Of a stretch of 64,000 nucleotides of DNA, positions 50,189 to 58,930 are shown piece after piece (position 1 is the stretch's first letter; each line of letters starts with the position of its first letter). The stretch is from assembly GCF_040802235.1 (NCBI RefSeq), contig NC_133164.1, positions 89,892,302 to 89,956,301 on the forward strand. Direction: 5' to 3'. The notes beneath the pieces are model-generated. The model was not told where the DNA came from, made no database searches, and worked only from the letters and a program-made list of their open reading frames with translations. The stretch comes from Manis javanica (taxonomy: Eukaryota; Chordata; Mammalia; Pholidota; Manidae). The translations under genes and the position numbers were made by a program.

Positions 50189-51828
50189 GAGAGGGCATCT
50201 CTCATATTTATTGATCAAATGGTTGTTAACAACAATAAAATTCAGTATAGGGGGGTCAATGCTCAATGTACAATCATTAATCCATCTCAAGCCTAATTCT
50301 CGTCAGTCTCCAATCTTCTGAAGCATAACGAACAAGTTCTTACATGGTGAACGAATTCTTACAGAGTGAATAAATTCTTACATGGTGAACAGTACAAGGG
50401 CAGTCATCACAGAAACTTTCGGTTTTGATCATGCAATATGACCTATAAACCATCAGGTCAAATATGAATATTCATTTGATTTTTGTACTTGATTTATATG
50501 TTGATCCCACATTTCTCCTATTATTATTATTATTTTTATTTTTAATAAAATGCTGAAGTGGTAGGTAGATGCAAGATAAAGGTAGAAAACATAGTTTAGT
50601 GCTGTAAGAAGGCAAATGTAGATGATCAGATGATCAGGTGTGTGCCTATGGACTAAGTATTAATCCAGGCTAGACAAGGGCAGCAAGACATCCACGGATG
50701 CAGAAGATTTCTCTCAAAGCAGGGGGGGTGAGGTTCTGAGCCTCACCTCTGTTGACCCCCAAATTCTCACCTGATGGCCCCCCTGCGACTGTGCCTGTCT
50801 TAGGTTGTTCCTCCCTTGAGGAATCTTACCCGTCTCTGGCTAACCAGTCATCTTCCGGGGCCATACAGGGAAATGTAAAGTTGGTAAGTGAGAGAGAAGC
50901 CATATTGTTTGCAAAGGTTAGCTTTTTACTTCTTTGCAGATTTATGCCCTGTGGCTTGTATGCCCAGCACTTGTCTCGAGGTATCTTTACCACCTGGAGG
51001 AATTATGATACTCGGTAAATTCGATATGAGGCACGAATTCTATTTAAAGTTTGTAATTAGGAAGGAAGAAGAAAAGCTATAGATGTAGCATATGAAGGAA
51101 ACTTGGGAGGATTGATTATTTCTTTGACATATCTTCTTGTATAGTACCTTAAGTATGTATAGGTTTTAAACTATTAACTAATTTGCACACACATATTGAC
51201 ATAATAGGAATACGGTGACATAAACAAAGCAAATCTATAATTACCAGCCATCTCCAGTGAAGCCAAGAAAACCATTTAGGCACCCTAGGCATTTGTGAAA
51301 ATTTATCTATGATATGATGGATATTTTCCAACTGTACTTGAACCATCAGACAAATTAAAGCAGCCCATTTCTGGGATCTGTTCACATCCCATATGTTCTT
51401 TTAACCATAGATAGTCTATAGTCATGAGATTTTGGGGTGCTACAACTTGCACCCCTCCCAACTCCTGGTTGAGTTCCAACAGTACAGATCCAGTCAAATT
51501 CGTTGTCTCACTGTATGCACATGCCAGCCTAGACATCTCCCTCCTCCTTCTTATGGCAAGTCCAGGAGACGGTGGGCTGGATGCAGCCACAACCGCAGCA
51601 TCGTCCGGATCCCTGTGGAGGCTTTTTGATGATCATCCCCCGGCACGAGTCCTCCAGAGAGTGCTGATGCCGGAAGCTCCTCCTCATATCGTATCTTAGT
51701 TCATTTTCTGGGTATCCAAGCTAGGCCTTGATCTTCTGCGTAGAGACAAACAGACCCTTTGCCCACACTTTGACATGCCCTCTATACCACTGTGCAGAAC
51801 TCATTGGAGGTCAGCACACAGTAACTGC
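50189..51828 (-). other. Retrovirus-derived 3' UTR module in L1 copy B
   Basis: 1640-bp distal 3' UTR, homologous end to end with 47640-49279. Minus-strand 51590 to 51303 reads as a TM ectodomain: ELNQELGGVQVV, then an ISD-like segment ending IDYLWLKEHMGCEQ, then GCFNLSD, i.e. a CX6CC motif with its middle Cys changed to Gly. After a frame change the text continues at 51385 to 51149 with a heptad-like stretch (NIHHIIDKFSQM) and a tryptophan-rich, hydrophobic anchor-like region (WFSWLHWRW). The pattern most resembles alpharetrovirus-type TM. The remaining segment to 50189 resembles an LTR end. Stops and the frame change make it non-coding now. Confidence 0.7.
50207..50212 (-). terminator. Polyadenylation signal of L1 copy B
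   Basis: AATAAA on the minus strand, 18 nt before the poly(A) tail, located in the retrovirus-derived module. The same signal is present in copy A (47663-47658). Confidence 0.85.
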
Positions 51829-51846
51829 TTTTTTTTTTTTTTTTTT
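51829..51846 (-). other. Internal poly(A) relic in L1 3' UTR
   Basis: 18-nt A-run (minus strand) between the ordinary L1 3' UTR and the retrovirus-derived module; 22 nt in copy A. Best explained as the former L1 3' end, read through when the module was acquired. Confidence 0.7.
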
Positions 51847-51989
51847 AATTAAGAGAAAGGAATATTATCAGAAAAGAGTACCTCCATAGCTGATCATCTG
51901 ACACCCTTTAAGTGATCAACATTAAGGATATTTAAAGCATGCGTTGATCTTTGATTTACCAATAGTTTTATCCTGTTAAGGAGTAATCC

Positions 51990-52009
51990 CCCTTTTCTTT
52001 CTTTCTTTC

Positions 52010-52035
<26 letters not shown>
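51990..52035 (-). repeat. Pyrimidine/T-rich simple repeat in L1 3' UTR
   Basis: (CTTT)n followed by a long T-run on +; its counterpart in copy A is at 49450-49487 with different length. Confidence 0.85.
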
Positions 52036-52040
<5 letters not shown>

Positions 52041-52189
52041 AATCTACACTTACCTGAAGAATACTATGTTTACTATGCTCTCCCCTATATCAGGTCCCCC
52101 CTAACAACCACATTACGGTTACTGTCCATCAGCTTAGCAAAATGTTGTAGAGTCACTACTTGTCCTCTCTGTGTTGTGCAGCCCACCCT

Positions 52190-52285
52190 CCCCTTTCTCC
52201 CTCCCCCCCATGCATGCTAATCTTAATACCCCCCTTCTTCTTCCCCCCCCTTATCCCTCCCTGCCCACCCATCCTCCCCAGTTCC
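52190..52285 (-). other. G-rich tract of L1 3' UTR
   Basis: On the L1 sense (minus) strand this is a series of G-runs (C-runs of 4 to 8 on +), with a counterpart in copy A at 49640-49735. L1 3' UTRs of many mammals carry a quadruplex-capable polypurine tract at this place; several runs of at least three G make that plausible here. Confidence 0.7.
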
Positions 52286-52374
52286 TTTCCCTTTGGTACC
52301 TGTTAGTCCATTTTTGGGTTCTGTAATTCTGCTGCTGTTTTGTTCCTTCAGTTTTTCCTTTGTTCCTATACTCC

Positions 52375-55300
52375 TCAGATGAGTGAAATCATTTGGTATT
52401 TCTCTTTCTCCGCTTGGCTTATTTCACTGAGCATAATACTCTCCAGCTCCATCCATGTTGCTGCAAATGGTTGGATTTTTCCACTTCTTATGGCTGAGTA
52501 GTATTCCATTGTGTATATGTACCACATCTTCTTTATCCATTCATCTACAGATGGACATTTAGGTTGCTTCCAATTCTTGGCTATTGTAAATAGTGCTGCG
52601 ATAAACATAGGAGTGCATCTGTCTTTCTCAAACTTGATTGCTGCGTTCTTAGGGTAAATTCCTAGGAGTGGAATTCCTGGGTCAAATGGTAGGTCTGTTT
52701 TGAGCATTTTGATGCACCTCCATACTGCTTTCCACAATGGTTGAACTAATTTACATTCCCACCAGCAGTGTAGGAGGGTTCCCCTTTCTCCACAGCCTCG
52801 CCAACATTTGTTGTTGTTTGTCTTTTGGATGGCAGCTATCCTTACTGGTGTGAGGTGATACCTCATTGTAGTTTTAATTTGCATTTCTCTGATAATTAGC
52901 GATGTGGAGCATCTTTTCATGTGTCTCTTGGCCATCTGTATTTCTTTTTTGGAGAACTTTCTGTTCAGTTCCTCTGCCCATTTTTTAATTGGGTTATTTG
53001 TTTTTTGTTTGTTGAGGCGTGTGAGCTCTTTATATATTCTGGACGTCAAGCCTTTATCAGATCTGTCATTTTCAAATATATTCTCCCATACTGTAGGGTT
53101 CCTTTTTGTTCTATTGATGGTGTCTTTCGCTGTACAGAAGCTTTTCAGCTTAATGTAGTCCCACTTGCTCATTTTTGCTGTTGTTTTCCTTGCCCGGGGA
53201 GATATGTTCAAGAAGAGATCACTCATGTTTATGTCTAAGAGGTTTTTGCCTATGTTTTTTTCCAAGAGTTTAATGGTTTCGTGACTTACATTCAGGTCTT
53301 TGATCCATTTTGAGTTTACCTTTGTATATGGGGTTAGACAATGGTCCAGTTTCATTCTCCTACATGTAGCTGTCCAGTTTTGCCAGCACCATCTGTTGAA
53401 GAGACTGTCATTTTGCCATTGTATGTCCATGGCTCCTTTATCAAATATTAATTGACCATATATGTTTGGGTTAATTTCTGGGGTCTCTAATCTGTTCCAC
53501 TGGTCTGTGGCTCTGTTCTTGTGCCAGTACCAAATTGTCTTGATTACTATGGCTTTGTAGTAGAGCTTGAAGTTGGGGAGTGAGATCCCCCCTATTTTAT
53601 TCTTCTTTTTCAGGATTGCTTTGGCTATTCGGGGTCTTTGGTGTTTCCATATGAATTTTTGAATTATTTGTTCCAATTCATTGAAGAATGTTGCTGGTAA
53701 TTTGAGAGGGATTGCATCAAATTTGTATATTGCTTTCGGCAGGATGGCCATTTTGACGATATTAATTCTTCCTAGCCATGAGCATGGGATGAGTTTCCAT
53801 TTATTAGTGTCCCCTTTAATTTCTCTTAAGAGTGACTTGTAGTTTTCAGAGTATAAGTCTTTCACTTCCTTGGTTAGGTTTATTCCTAGGTATTTTATTC
53901 TTTTTGATGCAATGGTGAATGGAATTGTTTTCCTGATTTCTCTTTCTATTGATTCGTTGTTAGTGTATAGGAAAGCTACAGATTTCTGTGTGTTGATTTT
54001 GTATCCTGCAACTTTGCTGTATTCCGATATCAGTTCTAGTAGTTTTGGAGTGGAGTCTTTAGGGTTTTTTATGTACAGTATCATATCATCTGCAAATAGT
54101 GACAGTTTAACTTCTTCTTTACCAATCTGGATTCCTTGTATTTCTTTGTTTTGTCTGATTGCCGTGGCTAGGACCTCCAGTACTATGTTAAATAACAGTG
54201 GGGAGAGTGGGCATCCCTGTCTGGTTCCCGATCTCAGTGGAAATGCTTTCAGCTTCTCGCTGTTCAGTATAATGCTGGCTGTGGGTTTATCATATATGGC
54301 CTTTATTATGTTGAGGTACTTGCCCTCTATTCCCATTTTGCTGAGAGTTTTTATCATGAATGGATGTTGAATTTTGTCAAATGCTTTTTCAGCATCTATG
54401 GAGATGATCATGTGGTTTTTGTCTTTCTTTTTGTTGATGTGGTGGATGATGTTGATGGATTTTCGAATGTTGTACCATCCTGGCATCCCTGGGATGAACC
54501 CCACTTGGTCATGGTGTATGATCCTTTTGATATACTGTTGAATTCTGTTTGCTAATATTTTATTGAGTATTTTTGCATCTACGTTCATCAGGGATATTGG
54601 TCTGTAATTTTCTTTTTTGGTGGGGTCTTTGCCTGGTTTTGGTATTAGGGTGATGTTGGCTTCATAGAATGAGTTTGGGAGTATTCCCTCTTCTTCTATT
54701 TTGTGGAACACTTTAAGGAGAATGGGTATTATGTCTTCTCTGTGTGTCTGATAAAATTCCGAGGTAAATCCGTCCGGCCCCGGGGTTTTGTTCTTGGGTA
54801 GTTTTTTGATTACTGTTTCAATTTCTTTGCTTGTAATTGGTTTGTTTAACTTTTGTGTTTCTTCCTTGGTCAGTCTTGGGAGGTTGTATTTTTCTAGGAA
54901 GTTGTCCATTTCTTCTAGGTTTTCCAGCTTGTTGGCATATAGGTTTTCATAGTAGTCTTTAATAATTCTTTGTATTTCTGTGGAGTCTGTCGTGATTTTT
55001 CCATTCTCATTTCTGATTATGTTGATTTGTGTTGACTCTCTTTTTCTCTTAATAAGTTGGGCTAGAGGCTTATCTATTTTGTTTATTTTCTCAAAGAACC
55101 AGCTCTTGGTTTCGTTGATTTTTGCTATTGTTTTATTCTTCTCAATTTTGTTTATTTCTTCTCTGATCTTTATTATGTCCCTCCTTCTGCTGACTTTAGG
55201 CCTCATTTGTTCTTCTTTTTCCAGTTTTAATAATTGTGATGTTAGACTATTCATTTGGGATTGTTCTTCCTTCTTCAAGTGTGCCTGGATTGCTATATAC

Positions 55301-56190
55301 TTTCCTCTTAAGACTGCTTTCGCTGCATCCCACAGAAGTTGGGGCTTAGTGTTGTTGTTGTCATTTGTTTCTATATATTCCTTGATCTCTATTTTGATTT
55401 GTTCATTGATCCATTGATTATTTAGTAGCATGTTGTTAAGCCTCCATGTGTTTGTGAGCCTTTTTGTTTTCTTTGTAGAATTTATTTCTACTTTCATACC
55501 TTTGTGGTCTGAAAAATTGGTTGGTAGAATTTCAATATTGTGGAATTTACTGAGGCTCTTTTTGTGAGCTAGTATGTGGTCTATTCTGGAGAATGTTCCA
55601 TGTGCACTTGAGTAGAATGTATATCCTGTTGCTTTTGGATGTAAAGTTCTATAGATGTCTATTAGGTCCATCTGTTCTAGTGTGTTGTTCAGTGCCTGTG
55701 TGTCTTTACTTATTTTCTGCCCGGTGGATCTATCCTTTGGGGTGAGTGGTGTGTTGAAGTCTCCTACAATGAATGCATTGCAGTCTATTTCCCTCTTTAG
55801 TTCTGTTAGTATTTGCTTCACATATGCTGGTGCTCCTGTATTGGGTGCATATATATTTAGAATGGTTATATCCTCTTGTTGGACTAAGCCCTTTATCATT
55901 ATGTAGTGGCCTTCTTTATCTCTTGTTACTTTCTTTGTTTTGAAGTCTATTTTGTCTGATATTAGTACTGCAACCCCTGCTTTCTTCTCACTGTTGTTTG
56001 CCTGAAATATGTTTTTCCATCCCTTGACTTTTAGTCTATGCTTATCTTTGGGTTTAAGGTGAGTTTCTTGTAAGCAGCATATAGATGGGTCTTGCTTTTT
56101 TATCCATTCTATTACTCTATGTCTTTTGATTGGTGCATTAAGTCCATTTACATTTAGGGTGACTATTGAAAGATATGTACTTATTGCCAT
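52375..56190 (-). CDS. L1 copy B ORF2 protein (endonuclease-reverse transcriptase), intact
   Basis: 1271-residue ORF2p that nicks target DNA and reverse transcribes L1 RNA (target-primed reverse transcription). Start taken at ATG 56190 ([18 protein letters not shown]), which aligns with the human ORF2p start; the open frame continues upstream to a TTG at 56217 that is not a likely start. Endonuclease residues are visible: N13, E42 (CCLQETHLK), NIYAPN, GDFNTPL, SRIDHIL and FSDHKGM. Reverse transcriptase has its [10 protein letters not shown] and [12 protein letters not shown] blocks and catalytic FADD at residues 699-702 (54096-54085). The C-terminal CX3CX7HX4C motif (CWRGC...HCWWEC) is complete. 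No stop or frameshift, all catalytic residues present, and length close to the human protein (1275), so it is potentially functional. Expected in a cytoplasmic L1 RNP that acts in the nucleus. Confidence 0.96.
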   Translation of the reverse strand: MAISTYLSIVTLNVNGLNAPIKRHRVIEWIKKQDPSICCLQETHLKPKDKHRLKVKGWKNIFQANNSEKKAGVAVLISDKIDFKTKKVTRDKEGHYIMIKGLVQQEDITILNIYAPNTGAPAYVKQILTELKREIDCNAFIVGDFNTPLTPKDRSTGQKISKDTQALNNTLEQMDLIDIYRTLHPKATGYTFYSSAHGTFSRIDHILAHKKSLSKFHNIEILPTNFSDHKGMKVEINSTKKTKRLTNTWRLNNMLLNNQWINEQIKIEIKEYIETNDNNNTKPQLLWDAAKAVLRGKYIAIQAHLKKEEQSQMNSLTSQLLKLEKEEQMRPKVSRRRDIIKIREEINKIEKNKTIAKINETKSWFFEKINKIDKPLAQLIKRKRESTQINIIRNENGKITTDSTEIQRIIKDYYENLYANKLENLEEMDNFLEKYNLPRLTKEETQKLNKPITSKEIETVIKKLPKNKTPGPDGFTSEFYQTHREDIIPILLKVFHKIEEEGILPNSFYEANITLIPKPGKDPTKKENYRPISLMNVDAKILNKILANRIQQYIKRIIHHDQVGFIPGMPGWYNIRKSINIIHHINKKKDKNHMIISIDAEKAFDKIQHPFMIKTLSKMGIEGKYLNIIKAIYDKPTASIILNSEKLKAFPLRSGTRQGCPLSPLLFNIVLEVLATAIRQNKEIQGIQIGKEEVKLSLFADDMILYIKNPKDSTPKLLELISEYSKVAGYKINTQKSVAFLYTNNESIEREIRKTIPFTIASKRIKYLGINLTKEVKDLYSENYKSLLREIKGDTNKWKLIPCSWLGRINIVKMAILPKAIYKFDAIPLKLPATFFNELEQIIQKFIWKHQRPRIAKAILKKKNKIGGISLPNFKLYYKAIVIKTIWYWHKNRATDQWNRLETPEINPNIYGQLIFDKGAMDIQWQNDSLFNRWCWQNWTATCRRMKLDHCLTPYTKVNSKWIKDLNVSHETIKLLEKNIGKNLLDINMSDLFLNISPRARKTTAKMSKWDYIKLKSFCTAKDTINRTKRNPTVWENIFENDRSDKGLTSRIYKELTRLNKQKTNNPIKKWAEELNRKFSKKEIQMAKRHMKRCSTSLIIREMQIKTTMRYHLTPVRIAAIQKTNNNKCWRGCGERGTLLHCWWECKLVQPLWKAVWRCIKMLKTDLPFDPGIPLLGIYPKNAAIKFEKDRCTPMFIAALFTIAKNWKQPKCPSVDEWIKKMWYIYTMEYYSAIRSGKIQPFAATWMELESIMLSEISQAEKEKYQMISLI

Positions 56191-56385
56191 TTCAGGCTTT
56201 AGATTCGTGGTTACCAAAGGTTCAAGGTTAGCTTCTTTAGTATCTTACTGCCTAACTTAGCTCGCTTATTGAGCTGTTGTATACACTGTCTGGAGAGTCT
56301 TTTCTTCTCTCCCTTCTTATTCCTCCTCCTCCCTTCTTCATATGTTGTGTGTTTTGTTCTGTGCTCTTTTTAGGGGTGCTCCCAT
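56191..56385 (-). other. L1 copy B inter-ORF spacer
   Basis: 195 bp between the ORF1 stop and the ORF2 ATG, longer than the 63-bp spacer of human L1. No additional ORF supported. Confidence 0.8.
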
Positions 56386-57309
56386 CTAGAGCAGTCCCTG
56401 TAGGATGCCCTGTAGAGGTGGTTTGTGGGAAGCAAATTCCCTCAGCTTTTGCTTATCTGGGAATTGTTTGATCCCACCATCATATTTAAATGATAGTCGT
56501 GCTGGATACAGTATCCTTGGTTCAAGGCCCTTCTGTTTCATTGCATTAAGTATATCATGCCATTCTCTTCTGGCCTGTAGGGTTTCTGTTGAGAAGTCTG
56601 ATGTTAGCCTGATTGGTTTTCCTTTATAGGTGACCTTTTTCTCTCTAGCTGCCTTTAAAACTCTTTCCTTGTCCTTGATCCTTGCCATTTTAATTATTAT
56701 GTGTCTTGGTGTTGTCCTCCTTGGATCCTTTCTGTTGGGGGTTCTGTATAATTCCATGGTCTGTTCGATTATTTCCTCCCCCAGTTTGGGGAAGTTTTCA
56801 GCAATTATTTCTTCAAAGACACTTTCTATCCCTTTTCCTCTTTCTTCCTCTTCTGGTATCCCTATAATACGAATGTTTTTCCTTTTGTATTGGTCACATA
56901 TTTCTCTTAGTGTTGTTTCATTCCTGGAGATCCTTTTATCTCTCTCTATGTCAGCTTCTATACGTTCCTGTTCTCTGGCTTCTATTCCTTCAATGGCCTC
57001 TTGCATCTTATCCATTCTGCTTATAAATCCTTCCAGGGATTGTTTCACTTCTGTGATCTCTTTCCTGACATCTGTGATCTCCTTCCGGACTTCATCCCAC
57101 TGCTCTTGCATTTTTCTCTGCATCTCATCCCACTGCTCTTGCATTTTTCTCTGCATCTCATCCCATTGCTCTTGCATTTTTTTCTGCATCTCTGTCAGCA
57201 TGTTCATGATTTTTATTTTGAATTCTTTTTCAGGAGGACTAGTTAGGTCTGTCTCCTTCTCAGGTGTTGTCTCTGTGATCTTTGTCTGCCTGTAGTTTTG
57301 CCTTTTCAT
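56386..57309 (-). CDS. L1 copy B ORF1 protein (RNA-binding chaperone), intact
   Basis: 307-residue ORF1p, a trimeric nucleic-acid chaperone that coats L1 RNA. Start at ATG 57309 (MKRQNYRQTK). Order: polar N-terminus (1-30); coiled coil (about 32-135) holding three near-exact 11-residue units KMQEQWDEMQR at residues 44-76, then a KEITDVR/KEITEVK heptad pair; RRM-like domain (about 148-235; core NIRIIGIPEEEERGKG); C-terminal domain with RRTTPRHIIIK and TLQARREWHDIL. Shorter than human ORF1p (338 residues), without the human C-terminal tail. No stops or frameshifts. ORF2 follows after 195 bp, so both are expected from one bicistronic RNA. Confidence 0.95.
   Translation of the reverse strand: MKRQNYRQTKITETTPEKETDLTSPPEKEFKIKIMNMLTEMQKKMQEQWDEMQRKMQEQWDEMQRKMQEQWDEVRKEITDVRKEITEVKQSLEGFISRMDKMQEAIEGIEAREQERIEADIERDKRISRNETTLREICDQYKRKNIRIIGIPEEEERGKGIESVFEEIIAENFPKLGEEIIEQTMELYRTPNRKDPRRTTPRHIIIKMARIKDKERVLKAAREKKVTYKGKPIRLTSDFSTETLQARREWHDILNAMKQKGLEPRILYPARLSFKYDGGIKQFPDKQKLREFASHKPPLQGILQGLL
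57082..57180 (-). repeat. 33-bp tandem repeat inside ORF1 coiled coil (copy B)
   Basis: Three 33-bp units encoding an 11-residue (hendecad) repeat. The phase is maintained, so repeat-number change would keep the frame. Copy A has the same three units at 63302-63400. Confidence 0.9.
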
Positions 57310-57780
57310 GGTGATAGAGATAGTCTGCAGAGCTGGTACAAGTGACCGCTGGAAGAGCTTCCCTTCTTGTTGGTTTGTAGCCTTTTCCTGGGAGAATAGC
57401 GACCTCTAGTGGCTTGTGCTGGGCAGCTGTGCGCAGACAGGGCTTCTGCTTCCTGCCCAGTTGCTTTGGGGTTTATCTCCACTGTTGCTGTGGGCTTGGC
57501 CTGGCTGGGGCTGTTCCTCCAAAATGGTGGAGCCCCGTTAGAGGGGGAGCAGCCAGGAGACTATTTATCTCCGTAAGGGGCCTCTGTGCTCCCTGCTGCC
57601 CAGGGGGTTAGAGTGCCCAGAGATCCCCAGATTCCCTGCTTCTGGTCTAAGTGACCTGTCCTGCCCCTTTAAGATTTCCAAAAAGCACTCTCCAAACCAA
57701 AACAACAACAGCAACAATGAGAGAGGGAACAGAAAGGAAAAAAAAAAAGAAAAAACACGCGATTTTTTTTTTTTTTTTTT

Positions 57781-58640
57781 TCCTCAGGTGCCGGTCCCAG
57801 GCACCCGCGCACTGGTCCTGCTGCCCTGTCTCCCTAGCACCAGGGTCCCTGTCCTTTCAAGGCTTCCAAAAAGCACCCACCCACCGGTCCCGCAGGGAAG
57901 GAACGCTCAATATTCTTGGTCCTCAGGCACTGGTCCCACACACCCGCTCACCAGTCCTGCCGCCCTGCCTCCCTAGCACCGGGGTCCCTGTCCCTTCAAG
58001 GCTTCCAAAAAGCACTTGGCAAAAAGAGAGAAAAAAAAAGGGGAAAAACGCGCGATTTCTTCCGTCCTCAGGTGCTGGTCTCAGGCACCCACCCACCGGT
58101 CCCACAGGGAAAAATGCGGGATATTCTTTGTCCTCAGGTGCCGGTCCCAGGCACCCGCTCACCAGTCCCGCCGCCCTGCCTCCCTAGCACCGGGGTCCCT
58201 GTCCCTTTTAGGCTTCCAAAAAGCACTCGCAGAAAAGAGAAAAAAAAAAGGGGAAAAACGCGCGATTTCCTCTGTCCTCAAGTGCCGGTCTCAGGCACCC
58301 GCCCACCGGTCCCGCAGGGAAAAACGGGGGATATTCTTTGTCCTCAGGCGCCGGTCCCAGCCACCCGATCACCAGTCCCGCCACCGTGCCTCCCTAGCAC
58401 TGGGGTCCCCGTCCCTTCAAGGCTTCCAAAAAGCGCTTGCCAAAAAGAGAAAAAAAAAAAAAGGGGAAAAACGCGCGACCTCCTCCGTCCTCAGGCACTG
58501 GTCTCAGGCACCCGCCCCCAGGTCTCGCAGGGAGAAACGCGGGATATTCTTTGTCCTCCGGCGCCGTTCCCAGGCACCTCCTCACCGGTCCCGCCACCCT
58601 GCCTCCCCAGCAACGGGGGCCCGTCCCTCTAAGGCTTCCA
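57781..58640 (-). repeat. Tandem ~211-bp monomers in L1 5' UTR
   Basis: On the + strand the phrase TCCTC[AC] followed by a GCACTGGTC-like block recurs at 57781, 57920, 58065, 58131, 58275, 58341, 58488 and 58554. Spacings alternate about 145 and 66 bp, giving a composite monomer of 210-213 bp (57920 to 58131 to 58341 to 58554). Each long sub-unit ends in an A-rich run then 'aaaaacgcgcga'; each short sub-unit ends in 'gggatattctttg'. The first unit (57781-57919) is a deletion fusion. About four monomers, CpG-rich. Confidence 0.9.
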
Positions 58641-58893
58641 AAAAGCGCTCTCCAAAAAAAAAAACTGCTCCAGTTTCTCTCCACCCGCCGGGAGCCGGGG
58701 GGAGGGGCGCTCGGGTCCCGCCGGGCTGGGGCTTGTATCTTACCCCCTTCACAAGGCACTGGGTTCTTGCAGGTGTGGATGTGGTCTGGATGTTGTCCCG
58801 TGTCCTGTGGTCTCTATTTTAGGAAGATTTTTCTTTGTTATATTTTCATAGCTCTATGTGTTTTTGGGAGGAGATTTCCACTGCTCTACTCAC

Positions 58894-58905
58894 GCCGCCA
58901 TCTTG
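58894..58905 (-). promoter_or_regulatory. YY1-type site at L1 copy B 5' end
   Basis: CAAGATGGCGGC on the minus strand, 9 nt from the first L1 base, the same placement as in human L1. Confidence 0.7.
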
Positions 58906-58914
58906 GCTCCCTCC

Positions 58915-58930
58915 CTGTTTTGAGCATTTT
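58915..58930. repeat. Target-site duplication of L1 copy B, right
   Basis: CTGTTTTGAGCATTTT, identical to 50148-50163. On the minus strand the cut corresponds to TC/AAAA, one base from the L1 endonuclease consensus TT/AAAA. Confidence 0.92.

Larger units (their letters stand above)
50161..58914 (-). mobile_element. Full-length L1 retrotransposon, copy B
   Basis: 8.75-kb autonomous LINE-1 in minus orientation: 5' UTR 58914-57310, ORF1 57309-56386, 195-bp inter-ORF spacer, ORF2 56190-52375, 3' UTR 52374-50189, pure A28 tail (50188-50161). The 5' end, read on the minus strand, starts GGAGGGAGCCAAGATGGCGG, closely resembling the start of human L1 including its YY1-type site. Perfect target duplication, uninterrupted tail and two open ORFs indicate a recent insertion. 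It is longer than human L1 (about 6 kb) because of a monomer-bearing 5' UTR and a 2.2-kb 3' UTR. It lies antisense to TTC39C. Confidence 0.96.
57310..58914 (-). promoter_or_regulatory. L1 copy B 5' UTR / internal promoter
   Basis: 1.6-kb 5' UTR. Its very 5' end (58914-58890, minus strand) has the AGCCAAGATGGCGG core found at human L1 starts, a YY1-binding site that sets the initiation point. A GC- and CpG-rich tandem monomer block follows (58640-57781), then an A/T-homopolymer region (57780-57715) and a unique segment leading to ORF1. By analogy with mouse L1, promoter activity would reside in the monomers; this is inference. Confidence 0.8.

Noticed and set aside
49828..50205. 125-codon frame with a poly-Lys start
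   Set aside because: It joins the copy A ORF2 end to the poly(A) tail of copy B across the insertion junction; not a natural gene.
50752..51018. 88-codon + strand frame repeated in both L1 3' UTRs (also 48203-48469)
   Set aside because: Antisense to the L1/env-like module; the retroviral similarity is on the minus strand. Identity between copies reflects L1 homology, not coding constraint.
56630..57295. 221-codon + strand frames opposite L1 ORF1 (also 62850-63515), and others opposite ORF2
   Set aside because: Antisense shadows of the true ORF1/ORF2; hydrophobic translations arise from the complementary A-rich coding strand.
57781..58640. CRISPR-like direct repeats
   Set aside because: Units are ~211 bp, homologous along their whole length, inside an L1 5' UTR; not repeat-spacer structure, and the DNA is mammalian.
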